64,000 nt of DNA from Megaustenia siamemsis (Eukaryota; Mollusca; Gastropoda; Stylommatophora; Ariophantidae), in contig JAVIAB010000101.1 of assembly GCA_032433765.1 (NCBI GenBank), positions 60,146,092 through 60,210,091 of the forward strand. Direction: 5' to 3'. The position numbers and the translations under genes were made by a program. The notes beneath the pieces are model-generated. The model searched no databases. It saw only the letters and a list, made by a program, of their open reading frames with translations, and had not been told where the DNA came from. Within the stretch, counting starts at the first letter, position 1. Each line of letters begins with the position of its first letter. Positions 22,456-34,262 of the stretch are shown here, piece after piece.

Positions 22456-24200
22456 TAAACTCATTGCGAAGGAGAGAGGTAGCAGTCATATAAAGGAGGA
22501 CGAGAAATGGGAGTGTAGGTCAAGGGGAGATAAATAGGTTGTGAGAAAATGCAAGCAGAGGGAAGCGGCAGGTCCACGTGAAATTTTAAGAGTATGAGCA
22601 GATGGTGGCTCACGGGAAACAAAAGACAAAGTAGGAACGAGGCATAGATTGTAACGGGGGGGGGGGGGGGTTGTTTAGAAAAGAAAGCTGGGACAAAGGA
22701 TAGGTTAGGGGTATTCATTCGAGATGGGGCGATGGTTCAATTCAGACGGCTGTGTGTGATGTTACAGCCGATACCGGGGACGAGGAGAGTTGATTTCGGA
22801 CATTCGATAGCAGGTTAGATGGTGTGTGGCCGTTAAGATGCTTAGACGTGTTTTAGGAGAAGTGCTCAGATAGGGACGTAGAGCATGATAGGATAAGAAA
22901 CCAAGGTAGCGCCTCATGTGAAGTAGCAAGAATGAGTTAGGCTCACAAGTTATGTTAGCTAGTAGTGAACCATTACATAAACAGTATTAATGTAGTTAGC
23001 ACTACCACAATGCATAGTGACTTTGTAGATTGTAAATGCTCTCACCCCATAGGCTTGTGTGAATTGTCATGAGATATTATTACTGTAGTTAGCCACCACT
23101 ACCATTTCAAAGAGACTGTGTAGATTGGCTTGTGTGAGTTGTCAAGAAACATTATTACGGTAGCTAGCCACTACCACCAAGTCAAGAGACTTTGTAGATT
23201 GTGTATGCTCTCACCACATAGGTTTTGTGTGAGTCGCATAGAGACATTATTTGGTATTTAGTAGCTACAACCAATGCCAGAGACTGTGTCCAGCAGAGAG
23301 TGATTTTACCAGCATAAGCGTCTAGCGGAGAAATGAGTACAAGATAGCATGCCAAGGGGCAGCTAAGTCCGATTCATGGACGGTACGATCAAGTATAAGG
23401 TGTCAGGCTTATGTGGAAGCATGACACGACATTAGGTGGGTGATAGGGCCACAGCGCCAGGAGAGTGACTCTGTGCGAGAACAACTCGCGGGGTCCCATC
23501 AACTTAGAGAGTGCTCTAGAGGGAGTATGATACTCCACGTGATTACGACGTAGGCGAGGTGAGAAAGACCAGTATGGTCACGTAGAGGTTAGCCACAGGG
23601 CTGCCAGGGGATACGAGTGGCAGTATTCCTATATATGTAATATGTTAGAGTAAGGAGGAGAAATGGTGAGAGACCATCAACAGACTTTGCTAATGTACTT
23701 GTGAAATTGCGATGGGAGGTGGTTATTGTGTGGAATAAACTTCAGATGTGTGAATTGTTCCCAGATGTTAGTGCATGCGTTGTCGAGTGCTAGTGCTAGC
23801 TGTATTGTCTGTCCCTAGCGAATAGCGAATGCTTGGGGGGGGGGGGGGGGGGGGTATGCTATGAACCGACAGGAGTAACAGTGCGGAGTCTACCGGTGAA
23901 CGATCACAGGCCGAGGGAGTCATTAAAGGGAAGCGAGTCAAGCACGACAACCTTCGGGACAGTAACCTGCTATACCAGGCAGGGGCGACTCGACTGGGCA
24001 GTACAAATGGGCAGTTAACGCTTTCATGTTCAGTGCAGTGTGCTAGTATCCATTGTGTCCTGTCCGGGCAAGGCCACGACGTGTTCAAACGATGCGACTT
24101 TGCGGGGCAGGGCTGCCCAGAGTAGCGTGAGGGCCCAGGGCTTCACGTGCCTTCACGGCATCAGCAGATCAACAGCTTTAGGTGCCACAATTTAGCACGT
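22456..24200. other. 1.7-kb island splitting the AT array
   Basis: Much richer in G and C than the array on both sides. It contains (G)17 at 22656, (G)18 at 23837, an internal tandem triplication (22960-23290) and AATAAA at 23741. No ORF with a recognisable motif; the longest (minus 23768-24088) overlaps a C-run. The left end begins TGCGAAGG and the right end closes GCACGTTACA, so TG...CA termini are possible, but the 5-bp flanks CTCAT and ATTGT do not match. Candidates: an inserted LTR-type element, a non-coding gene, or unique DNA. Confidence 0.55.
22960..23290. repeat. ~110-bp tandem triplication in the island
   Basis: Three diverged units with GACTTTGTAGATTGT, GCTCTCACCaCATAGG, TTGTGTGAGTTGTCA and ACATTATTACGGTAG. 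The middle unit lacks part of the sequence. Confidence 0.8.
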
Positions 24201-26045
24201 TACAATTGTACTAACTAAACTAATTAAAATAACTAAAGTAAATATATTAATTATATATACTATCTATGTAAGCGAATACAACTATTTACCTAAACTCATT
24301 AAACTAAATAAACTAGTTAAACTAGCTTACTAATTAACTTAACTATTTATACTAGCTTACTAACTAATTAAACTAATTAATTTAGATAACTAACTAAACT
24401 AATTAACTAGCTAACTGACTAATATAATGATACTAACTAACTAAACTAATTAAAGTAACTCACTAAACTAATTAAACTAACTGACTAAACTAATTAAACT
24501 AACTACATTAATTATACTAATTAACTAAACAAATTAAACCAACTAATTAAACTAATTAAAATACCTAAACCAATTCAATTAACTAAGCCAATTGTACTTA
24601 AAAACATCTTCTTTCCTACCTCAATTGCCTTTCAGCGTCGAGGGGTATTGTACTAAAAAATCTAATTAATCTAGCTAAAATAATTATACCGTCGAGAGGT
24701 TTTATATTAAAAACTAAACTAAACTAGCTAAACTAATTATACCGTCGAGGGGTTGTCTACTAAAAACTAAACTAATTAAACTAGTAAAACTAATTATACT
24801 AAGTAAAAATGTTAAACTAACTAACCTAATTATACTAACTAAAATAAATAAAATAACTAGTCTAATTAAATTAACTAATACAATTAATTATGCTAACTAA
24901 CTAATTAAACTAATAAAACTAGCTAACAGACAAACTGAACTAATTATACTAACTAGTTAAAATAAGTATACTAGCTAACTAAGTAACTTAACTAATTATA
25001 CAATCTAATTAGCTAAAATGAATATACTAATTAACTACTTAACTAAACTATTTATACTAGCTAACTAAGTAACACAACTAATTATACTATCAAACTAACA
25101 AGTTAAACTAATTATATTATCTAACTTACTAAACTAATTATACTAGCTAACTAAGTAAATAAACTAATTATAGTATATATATATATATATAAATCTGAAC
25201 TAATTATACCATCGAACTAACTAACTAAACTAATAAAACTAGCTAACAAACAAATTAAACTAATCATCAATAATTAATTAAAATAACTATAGTAGCTAAC
25301 TAACAAAACTAATTAAACTAGCTAACTAATTAATTAAACTAATTACACTAACTAACTAACTAATTCTAGTAGCTAATTAAATTAAATAATTGAACTAGCT
25401 AGCGAATTAACTAAACTAATTAACCTAGCTAAGTAACTAAACTATTTAAACTAGTTAACTAACTAAATCAACTAATTATATTATTAAACTAATTAAACTG
25501 ACTAATTAAGTGATTAATTTAAAGTTAAATAACTAAAATAAATATACAAGTTAACTAACTAATTGAAGAAATTATACAAGCTAACTAAATAAATAAATTA
25601 TATTGGCTATGAAACTAAAAACTAGGTAACTAAATTATTTATAATAACTAAATAACTAACGAAACTAATTATACAAACAAACTGACTAAGATGATTAAAC
25701 TAGCTGACCTATTAAAGGAAGAGGAAAACTAAACTGAATAAACTAGCTAAATAATTAACTACAATAATTAAACTAGCTAACCAAATAACTAACTGAACTA
25801 ATTAAACAATGCAACTAACTAAATTAACTTAACTTGTTGTCTAGTTCAACAATTAACTAAACCAATCAAACTGGCTAACTAGCTAACTAAACTAATTACA
25901 CTAGCTTTTTAAACTTATTAAACTAGATAACTAAAGAACTAACAAACTAAGACAATTTATTAAATTAACTATTAAACTAGCTACTACACTACTAAACAAA
26001 TAATTAGCTAAAACAAATAAACACGTAATTAATTAACTACATATT
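24201..26045. repeat. CTAA/TTAA-type AT-rich array, right part
   Basis: About 1.8 kb of ACTAACTAAACTAATTAAA-like sequence, interrupted by three short LINE-D terminal tags (about 24600-24650, 24688-24705, 24740-24760; each with a CGTCGAGGGG-like core) and by (AT)n at 25171-25192. Unit phase is irregular, so it grew by slippage of a 4-bp motif rather than unequal exchange of a long unit. Confidence 0.92.
24600..24760 (-). mobile_element. LINE-D terminal tags in the AT array
   Basis: GCCTTTCAGCGTCGAGGGG at about 24628, followed at about 24690 and 24740 by ACCGTCGAGAGGTTTTAT and ACCGTCGAGGGGTTGTC. They resemble the LINE-D 3' end (minus) and are spaced about 50 bp, so one tag was possibly copied twice with the array. 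Confidence 0.6.
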
Positions 26046-26184
26046 AAATGTGCACATTACACGTCAGTACTATATCGTATACTTACACTTAAATACAATT
26101 TCATATTCTATGAAAACATAATTATTTATTGGAGAAGTTAAACATTCCTGTACAATGCTACCTCAATAAACGCATATAACCAAA

Positions 26185-26345
26185 TCTCTTTCTTTCTTTT
26201 CTTTCTCATTTGCCTTCCGGCGTTGACGGGAGATGTGTTTCGCGGTGCTCTTCTATTAGCCTCCTCTGCTGTTATCTCTAAGTGTTTCTAGTATTCCTTT
26301 CATCCACCTTTTTCTTGGTTGGTCTCTAGGTCTGGTGTTCTTGAT
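26185..26345 (-). mobile_element. LINE-D 3' end
   Basis: Minus-strand match to 34790-34930: CATTTGCCTTCCGGCGTTGACGG, CTCTGCTGTTATCTCTAAG, TCTAGGTCTGGTGTTCTTG. 5'-truncated and diverged. Confidence 0.8.
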
Positions 26346-26524
26346 GTCTTTCAAAACAGACAAAATGTCAACACTTTTAGCAAGTCGCCACAGTGATAGA
26401 TATTTCAGAAACACCGACTGACCCATATGTTGAAGTGTTCATGATTTTACTAACATAAGAACGTGTGTTTCTTTCTTTATAAAGAGAGCAACATACATTT
26501 CGAATTAATGCCATTGTAGGCAAC

Positions 26525-26675
26525 AGTCAAATAATTGCAGTGCTGCGGTAAAGCTGGTTGTAAGAGGCAAGTGGTGAGGTGTAAAGTACATTCCTACATG
26601 GTATGGCGACAGCTTTACAAATAAAAGGGCACAACACAATAATTATGTTTCGGCCTAAATGCGGCCTTCCTCAGA
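26525..26675 (-). mobile_element. Penelope-like repeat P, with hammerhead-like core
   Basis: Minus strand: CTGAGGA, then helix GGCC/GGCC, then GAAAC (26674 to 26647), followed by sequence shared with 54315-54450, notably CCAGCTTTACCGCAGCA. The layout resembles a hammerhead ribozyme with one substitution in the invariant CTGATGA box. Such ribozymes are known in the terminal repeats of Penelope-like retroelements. No GIY-YIG or RT coding sequence is nearby. Confidence 0.5.
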
Positions 26676-26754
26676 AAATTAGAACAAGTCAAATGAACAA
26701 CGAAATAAAGGTAAACTGCTACATCTAGAATGAGAGGTGGAGGTAAATGAAATT

Positions 26755-27425
26755 TGAATAAAAAGACAGATATGAGATGAACATAATGACAGTTTAATAT
26801 GACATGAACATAATGCCATTTTAATATGAGATAAACATAATGACATTTTAATATGAGATGGACATAATGGCATTTTAATATGAGATGAACATAATGGCAT
26901 TTTAATATGAGATGAAAATATTGGAGGTTTAATATGAGATGAACATAATGCCATTTTAATACGAGATGAACATAATGCCATTGTAATATGAGATGAACAT
27001 AATGCCATTTTAATATGAGATGAACATAATGCCATTTTAATATGAGATCAAAATAATGAAGGTTTAATATGAGATGAACATAATGCTATTTTAATATGAG
27101 ATGGACATAATGTCATTTTAATATGAGGTGAATATAATGGCAGTTTATTATATGAGATGAACATAATGCCATTTTAATATGAGATGAACATAATAACAGT
27201 TTAATATGAGATGAACATAATGGAATTTTAATATGAGATGAACATAATGCCATTTTAATATGCAATTAACATAATGCCATTTTAATATGAGATGAAAATA
27301 ATGCCATTTTAATATGAGATAAACATAATGCCATTTTAATATGAGATGAATATAATGTCATTTTAATATGAGATGAACATAACGATATTTTTTTAATGAG
27401 ATAAAAATAATGACAATTTAACTGA
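26755..27425. repeat. 27-bp satellite
   Basis: About 24 units of AATATGAGATGAACATAATG plus CCATTTT. As 27 is a multiple of 3, the minus strand reads as a peptide repeat (MALCSSHIK, 9 residues) in ORFs at 26679-27035 and 27266-27460. Stops elsewhere and lack of any coding context argue against a gene. Confidence 0.95.
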
Positions 27426-27427
27426 CG

Positions 27428-27745
27428 TACATAACATAAAAAGACCAATGAGGAGTTCACAAAGATGCCAACACAAAAAGGGAGCTCTTAAAAAAATATC
27501 AGAAAGAAGCAATCAACATTTTTCGGGCACATCATGAGAAGAGGAGAGTTGGAATACTTGGTTACAACTGGCAAAATAAAAGGAAAGAGAGATCGCGGAC
27601 GACAAAGAGAGAAAATAATGGATAGATTGGTGTCATGGCACGGGAAACAGTCAACAAATGAACTGATACGATGCACTGTGGATAGAAGATTGTGGAGGGA
27701 CATGATCGCCTACGCCAACCGGTAAGGCACATGATGACCTAACAT
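27428..27745 (+). mobile_element. LINE-A (subfamily 1) 3' end
   Basis: Contains FGHIMRRGELEYLVTTGKIKG (27520-27580), RDRGRQREKIMDRL and CTVDRRLWRDMIAYANR (to 27725), then GGCACATGATGAC. One of the best-preserved LINE-A C-termini here; 5'-truncated. Confidence 0.9.
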
Positions 27746-27797
27746 AAATCGCCGAATCATCTAAAATATCATGATTTGTTTCAGACGTTCAATAATA

Positions 27798-27853
27798 ATT
27801 TTGTTGTTGCTGTTGTTGTTGTTGTTGTTGTTGTTGCTGTTGTTGTTGTTGCG
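27798..27853. repeat. (GTT)n microsatellite
   Basis: About 18 GTT units with two GCT interruptions. Confidence 0.95.
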
Positions 27854-27859
27854 TTCGCC

Positions 27860-28165
27860 AGCTTTCAACTCTGATGAAGTCCCTAGAGACTAGGAACTGA
27901 GTTTTGCGTGTTAATCCATTTTTTCCCTGGCGACCACGTGCACAGGGGTCCCTCGCCGCACAGGCTGATAACTCCGACTTCTGAGGTACTCATGTTTTTT
28001 TTTTCCGTCGATGAGTAACTGACGTTTCAAGCCAGGCCCCGCTGCTGAGACCAGGGGTGGTCGTCGCGGAGAGAAATCATAAATAAAAATCCCAACCGGT
28101 GCAGTCAAGATTTGAACCAACAACTTCTCTGTCCCGAGGCCGGAGTCTTGCCTCGAGACTAACCA
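27860..28165 (-). mobile_element. tRNA-derived SINE-6, copy 1
   Basis: On the minus strand: a head with TGGTTAGTCTCGAGGC (A-box region) and TTGGTTCAAATCTTG (B-box region), then a body with CATCGACGGAAAA, CGGCGAGGGACCCC and GGATTAACACG. The second copy is 29085-29400. The element abuts R1 at its 5' side. Confidence 0.8.
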
Positions 28166-28560
28166 TTCCCCCATGGACTTGGAATATGAGGAAACTGCAA
28201 CAAGGAACACGTTTCATGCTTAGCCTGCAAAGGATCTTGCCGCTTATCCACCATATACCAGAAGTTCACGTCCTCTCGAAAGTGATGTACGTCATATTTA
28301 TTTTCAAATGTATAGCGCTTGATGATGTTAGGCCATCGTTTTTGACTCCAATTATTTACGATGAGCCATTACGATGCCTTGGCACACATAACAATGCGAG
28401 CACAACAATGACCGTTATGACTCGCCCTTTAGATTCTTGATTACTCTAGTGAATGTAGCCTTTGACGAACAGAACACGGTGTAAATTCCCTAAAGAGATA
28501 AAACTGCGGCTGACGAAGCAGTTCACATTCATGAGAACATATAAATAACTTGCGTCAAGT
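28160..28560 (-). repeat. Repeat R1, 5' part
   Basis: Reverse complement of about 95-520 with moderate divergence: shared GATGTTAGGCCATCG, ATTACTCTAGTGAATGTAGCC and AATTCCCTAAAGAGATAAA. R1's 3' half is missing where SINE-6 begins. Confidence 0.8.
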
Positions 28561-29084
28561 AAATCCAAAACGGTCATGAACAGCACCATTGTGACGTAAA
28601 GCGCAGAACAAGCCTAGACGATGGAAGGTCGCATTCACAACACTTGATTTTTCGAAAATGAAATATTGCCGGCGTACGACATTGTTTTATCGGCGCAGAT
28701 GTAATAAGTAGATCATCATCTTGATAATAATTTTCATATCTACGGTATTTCAAGATCAATTTTTTTTCTTTTTTCATTTTCACAGTGAAGGCATGAGATT
28801 TTGTTTCAGTTAAAGCATTTCACCTGCCAAAGGTTGAACGTTATGGTCAACAAAACATCAAATAATGCTTGCATATGTTGTCTGTTGATACGTTTATAGT
28901 TAACTGCTGTTAACACTTTCTTTACATTGTACGCTAAGTTTAACTTTGGATTGAAAGGACATGTCTTTCAAATTGTTTTTCCAACAGCTGCGACAACATA
29001 ATGGCAAGGTGTCATGAAATCGTCATTATGGTAAGGAGATAAAGGACAGCCTACTCTTCTGTTAAACCTTTTCTTTTTGCGTTC
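28561..29084. other. No recognisable feature
   Basis: Nothing found on either strand. Confidence 0.5.
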
Positions 29085-29400
29085 CTCAGCTAAGACCCTA
29101 CGGACTAGAAACTGAATGTTCCGTGTTAATCCGTTTGTCTCTGGCTGCAGTGTGCACAGGGTTCCCTCGCCGCACATGCAGATAACTCTATCTACTGACG
29201 TACTTGGATTTTTCTTTCCGTCGATGAGTAATTGACGTTTCCAGCTGGGCCGCGATGCTGAGACCATGGGTGGTTGCCGCAGGATAAAATCATAAATAGC
29301 AATTACAGCTGGTGCTGTAGAGACTTGGACTCACATCCTCCCTGTCCTGAGGCCGGCCTCCAAACTCCCTAAGTGCCACGAGTCCAACCAGACCCCGTTA
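29085..29400 (-). mobile_element. tRNA-derived SINE-6, copy 2
   Basis: Same order of blocks as copy 1: GGACTAGAAACTGAATGTTCC, CGTGTTAATCCGTTTG, GTTCCCTCGCCGCA, TTTCCGTCGATGAGTAA and a degenerate tRNA-like head near 29330-29395. More decayed than copy 1. Confidence 0.8.
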
Positions 29401-30334
29401 CGGTAGTTGTAATCTATTTGAATTGTCCGTTATGATCTTCTAACAGCGGTTTTACTGTTGCATTATAAACGAACATAAACCGTTTAGAAAACTTGCGCTG
29501 ACAATAATACAAATGATATAGAACTGGTACACGTAGTTAAAGTCCTCGAAATGGGAGAAGAAATCATAATATAGAAGAATTCAGCTTTAACAAAAAGCAT
29601 AATCTATCCCTAATATTTTAACTATAGCAGACACATTATAAACATTTATTTTTGTTTTTCTTTTTTATTAAGGACAAGAAACAAGTAATGAACTCATTGT
29701 GCAATATCCTGGCCCAAAATGGTTAAAAGAAAAATAATGAGGTCTGGTCACAAAATGATGTTACATATAATAACATGAGAACAGCAATAATGTAATAGAC
29801 TTCCAATAGTTCCAGAAATACCACATTCACACATTTACACTGTTATTTATTTATTTTTATGTTTTTTTTGTCGTTGTGTCTAAATTATGCATTCTGCGAG
29901 ATTTTTATTCATAGATCTCTAAATGTTCTCTCATTATCTAGAGCTATAGACTTTCACTCAAACTGTTTGTTTTTAAATTTATCACATTGTTGATTTAATT
30001 TGTGGAAACTTCTCATAATGCAATGTTACGCACTATTTGTGATATCATTTTCTGCTGTAGATTATTTTTTATTTTTTTTTTTTAGATTGATTGTATCGAT
30101 AGTAAACAATCAGGCACTCGTGAGTCAGACACTAGCAGCGAAGTAAAGCTGTCTTAGTTACAAGTCTGTCTCACAATCATACTATTACACGTTTATTCAC
30201 TGAAACAGTCAGGTCAATGTCAGGTCACATTACTTACGACATATTTGTCAAATTCTTGTTCAAAGAGAATCTAAGAAAGAATCATTTGGTTTTGATATTA
30301 AATATATAATAACACTCTAAAAATACAAAAATCC
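29401..30334. other. No recognisable feature
   Basis: AT-rich, with short T-runs; no ORF or repeat partner recognised. Confidence 0.5.
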
Positions 30335-30770
30335 ACATCCCAGCGTTTGCTACCAATGCCTGTCCTGGACCCTAGATGCAAGAACAATAAGAAAACTAGC
30401 ATTTACCGAGATGAAATGTGTTAGACGAATGACAGGAAAGAGCCTGAGAGATAAGATCAGATATGAAGAACTGAGTAAAAAGCTAGGAATAACCCTCGCC
30501 ATAGAATATATACAAGAAACAACAGCTGAGATGGTTTGATCACGTGACAAGGTAGAAAGATCAAAACAAACCACAACGAACTTTCAATAAACGTAGCGAG
30601 AACACCAGACCTAAGGGCAGACCACGAAAAAAGATGGATTAACAGAATATTAGAAGACTAGGAATCATAACAGCAGCAGAGGCGAGCAGAAGAGCAAATG
30701 GCCGGAATTTGCATGTCCCTTCAACATTGACAGACAAATGATGAATTAAAAAAGAAGACGAAGAAAATTA
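30335..30770 (+). mobile_element. LINE-D C-terminus
   Basis: Reads CYQCLSWTLDARTIRKL, MKCVRRMTGKSLRDKIR, LRWFDHVTR-like and RPKGRPRKKMD-like segments in shifting frames, and ends with AGACAAATGATGAATTAAAAAAGAAGACGAAG. Corresponds to 34780-35200 on the other strand. Confidence 0.88.
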
Positions 30771-31239
30771 ATAAATGGTATGTTAAATACACACATGTTC
30801 CTTTATTAATTTCTATTTTGGTCTAACACGTTACGAATCTCACGTCTTTTTCTTTTTTCCTTCCACATTTGATAACAAATATGAATGGAGGATCAAGTTA
30901 ACGGACTTTTGCTCTTCTGTTGCACTATCCATATGTTATCTATTCTAGTGATTCTAAAGATTAAATTATTACAACTAACAAGTTTTCTTTGCTGAGGTTT
31001 ATTTCTTGATCCGAAACTTGTCGGAATGCTGTTTGCTGTCGTTGTTATTCCTGTTTCGTCAAATTCAAGGTGAATAGTCACACATCACATGGCTGTTACA
31101 CTTTAGACAATATCTGAACTCATACCACGTATTCGTATCTTATTTTTTTTTTCTGTTTATTTCGAATGTTTATGATGTATGCCACCTGTCTATATGTTTC
31201 CTTCTTGAGGTGAAGGTGGCATATAGAGCAGAAATTCTA
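30771..31239. other. No recognisable feature
   Basis: Nothing found on either strand. Confidence 0.5.
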
Positions 31240-32660
31240 GACCTACTACCGTCCATGCTCTTTGTTATTAAGTGTGAGACTGTCCATGTTGTTGGTCTGT
31301 TCAAGCTTATCGCTGCTCTTTGTTATTAAGTGTGAGACTGTCCACGTTGTTGGTCTCATCGAGCTTATCGATGCTCTTTGTTATTAAGTGTGAGACTGTC
31401 CATGTTGTTGGTCTGCTCGAGCCTATCGCTGCTCTTTGTTATTAAGTGTGAGACTGTCCATGCTGTTGGTCTGTTCAAGCCTATCGCTGCTCTTTGTTAT
31501 TAAGTGTGAGACTGTCCATGTTGTTGGTCTGCTCGAGCCTATCGATGCTCTTTGTTATTAAGTGTGAGACTGTCCATGTTGTTGGTCTCATCGAGCTTAT
31601 CGATGCTCTTTGTTATTAAGTGTGAGACTGTCCATGTTGTTGGTCTGCTCGAGCCTATCGATGCTCTTTGTTATTAAGTGTGAGACTGTCCATGTTGTTG
31701 GTCTGCTCGAGCCTGCTCGAGCCTATCGATGCTCTTTGTTATTAAGTGTGAGACTGTCCATGTTGTTGGTCTGCTCGAGCCTATCGATGCTCTTTGTTAT
31801 TAAGTGTGAGACTGTCCATGTTGTTGGTCTGCTCGAGCCTATCGATGCTCTTTGTTATTAAGTGTGAGACTGTCCATGTTGTTGGTCTGCTCGAGCCTAT
31901 CGATGCTCTTTGTTATTAAGTGTGAGACTGTCCATGTTGTTGGTCTGCTCGAGCCTATCAATGCTCTTTGTTATTAAGTGTGAGACTGTCCATGTTGTTG
32001 GTCTGCTCGAGCCTATCGATGCTCTTTGTTATTAAGTGTGAGACTGTCCACGTTGGTCTGCTCGAGTCATGCTCGAGCCTATCTAATGCTCTTTGTTATT
32101 AAGTGTGAGACTGTCCAGTGTGAGACTGTGAGACCATGTTGTTGGTCTCATCGAACCTATCGATGCTCTTTGTTATTAAGTGTGAGACTGTCCATGTTGT
32201 TGGTCTGCTCGAGCCTATCAATGCTCTTTGTTATTAAGTGTGAGACTGTCCATGTTGTTGGTCTCATCGAACCTATCGATCGATGCTCTTTGTATATTAA
32301 GTGTGAGACTGTCCATGTTGTTGGTCTGCTCTATCGATGCCGACTGTCCATGTTGTTGGTCTCCTATCAATGCTCTTTGTTATTAAGTGTGAGACTGTCC
32401 ATGTTGTTGGTCTCATCGAACCTATCGATGCTCTTTGTTATTAAGTGTGAGACTGTCCATGTTGTTGGTCTCTCGAACCTATCGATGCTCTTTGTTATTA
32501 AGTGTGAGACTGTCCATGTTGTTGGTCTGCTCGAGCCTATCATGCTCTTTGTTATTAAGTGTGAGACTGTCCATGTTGTTGGTCTCATCGAACCTATCGA
32601 TGCTCTTTGTTATTAAGTGTGAGACTGTCCATGTTGTTGGTCTGCTCGAGCCCATCGATC
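31240..32660. repeat. 58-bp satellite
   Basis: About 24 units, each with TGCTCTTTGTTATTAAGTG, TGAGACTGTCCATGTTG and TTGGTCTGCTCGAGCCTATCG. Two unit types alternate: GCTCGAGCC and CATCGAACC. Between 32060 and 32370 several units carry small deletions and duplications, marking local rearrangement. ORFs inside (31610-31861, 32026-32616) are artefacts. Confidence 0.97.
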
Positions 32661-32749
32661 ACATCTAATTGATGCTTCGTGACTCAGTGTACATTCAGAT
32701 TCTCTTTCGGAACCCCCCCCCCTTTTTTTTCTCCCACTTCACCCCACAT

Positions 32750-33050
32750 AATATATAAGAAACAACACATAAAATGGTTTGGCAACGTAACAAGGTAGAA
32801 ATATAAAAACACAACACAACGAGCCTTTAATGAACTTCGCGAGAACACCAGACCTAAGAGCCGACCACGGAAAAGGATGAATTGACGGATTATTAGAAAC
32901 GCTAGGAAACATAACAGCAGAAGAGTCTCACAAACAAGCAAAAAACACAAATTATATCTCTCTTTGACAGTGAAAGGCAAATGAGGAAAGACAGAAAGAA
33001 GAAGAACAAGGATATACCCTCGACAAATATACGCCTTCTTCGCTTGATTA
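32750..33050 (+). mobile_element. LINE-D 3' end
   Basis: Begins at AAACAACACATAAAATGGTTTGG (Q-K-W-F-G region) and ends AGGCAAATGAGGAAAGACAG plus AAGAAGAAGAAC. 5'-truncated copy; matches 30500-30760. Confidence 0.85.
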
Positions 33051-33704
33051 TGGATGAAGTTGATGATTGCCATGACATTTTTATTACATCTGCGCTAGTC
33101 TCGAATTATTTCATTAGTGTGTGAACTGTTTTATTCGGTATTTGTTTTGGGGTGTCATTAATATAATATAATTCTACAATTATTTATGTAGTAAATTTTC
33201 AGTTCTCTCATGCAGGTGAGTAATACATACATTTTATTTGATCATCCTAAGCATTTTCTGTATGTCATATCTACTTTGTTTCCACATTTTATCAACGATT
33301 TTGAAAGTCATCGCTGCATATGCAGAAATGACTATAATGTATTTCGTTGTGCCTACTTGATCAAGAATTGTCTGAGATATACAAAGTCATCTACACCTTC
33401 AAGTGCATTTCTCTGTCATTGCAGTGTGATTTTATGTCAGTTTAATGTTCCAATACTTTCGTCATTTATGATTTATATATAATCATGTTCTGCTAGTCAT
33501 CAATGACAGAACATTGGCTTCTTTCTGTTGACATCGAGTTTCCCATATTACAGAGAGATCTACGTCTCATCCCAATTAGTGTCCTATGATTGCAGATTTT
33601 AGGTGTTTAAGAACAATTAAATCCTGCGACTGTCCTATAGATATTACAATGCCTTATACCTATAGCATGTGTTTTTTATCATGTCTTAAAACATCATCAA
33701 GTAA
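33051..33704. other. No recognisable feature
   Basis: A 90-codon plus ORF (33210-33482) has no motif I recognise and no neighbour to support it. Confidence 0.45.
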
Positions 33705-34190
33705 CCGGCCTGCTGGCCTAGATGATCATGTCTCTACACAACTTTCGATCTCGACAGTAATATATTATTTATGTTGTTGACCTTCTGCCAAGCCATTGTC
33801 TTAAGCTGTCTGATATTTTGTCTCTTCGTTTCCCTCTATATCTTAGTTCTTCAATTTTCACAGTAGTTACGCTACATTCCAACTGTTGCTTTCTCATTAC
33901 ATGGCCACAACATGGTGATTGTTCCTTACTAATATTGAAAATTAGCTCTCTTTTTGTTTTGGCCTCCTTCAGAACGTTTTCATTAATATTCTTAGCTGTC
34001 AATGGTATTTTCAACATTCTTCTGTAAAACCACATTTCTACAGCCTCCAGTGATTTTCTTGTCTCATGTCCTATTGTCCATGATTCACATCCATATGTTA
34101 AGACTGGCTCTATATAACATTTAAGAACTCTTTTTCTTGTTTCTATTGTCAAATATGGATTTCATAATACCTTCCTCATTTATTAAAAAG
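33705..34190 (-). mobile_element. LINE-A C-terminus
   Basis: A continuous minus frame of 127 codons (33769-34152) carries TIETRKRVLKCYIEPVLTYG, CESWTIG, VEMWFYRRMLKIP, CGHVMRKQQLE and the basic tail. Its 5' end runs out near 34190 in the GQCRGEI-type region. Relatively young, but only the C-terminal domain is present. Confidence 0.9.
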
Positions 34191-34262
34191 TTGCTTTTAC
34201 CTAAGCCATTGTATATCTCACCTCTGTTGTACATCTACCGTCCGAGGTTGATATAGCGAATC

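Noticed and set aside
22456..24200. Solo LTR with TG...CA ends
   Set aside because: Flanking 5-mers CTCAT and ATTGT do not match, and no primer-binding site or partner LTR is seen; left as unexplained island.
26755..27425. CRISPR-like array (regular short repeats), also 31240, 43235 and 52355
   Set aside because: No unique spacers: the units are contiguous satellites in eukaryotic DNA.
26679..27460. MALCSSHIK peptide repeats suggesting a repetitive protein
   Set aside because: 27-bp satellite in frame by arithmetic; the frame is interrupted many times and there is no flanking coding sequence.
27870..27905. CTGATGAAGTCC..CTAGG as another hammerhead
   Set aside because: The GAAA box after the helix is absent (GGAACTGAG), and the motif lies within SINE-6.
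33210..33482. 90-codon plus ORF
   Set aside because: No motif, no repeat partner, plausible by chance in this AT-rich DNA.
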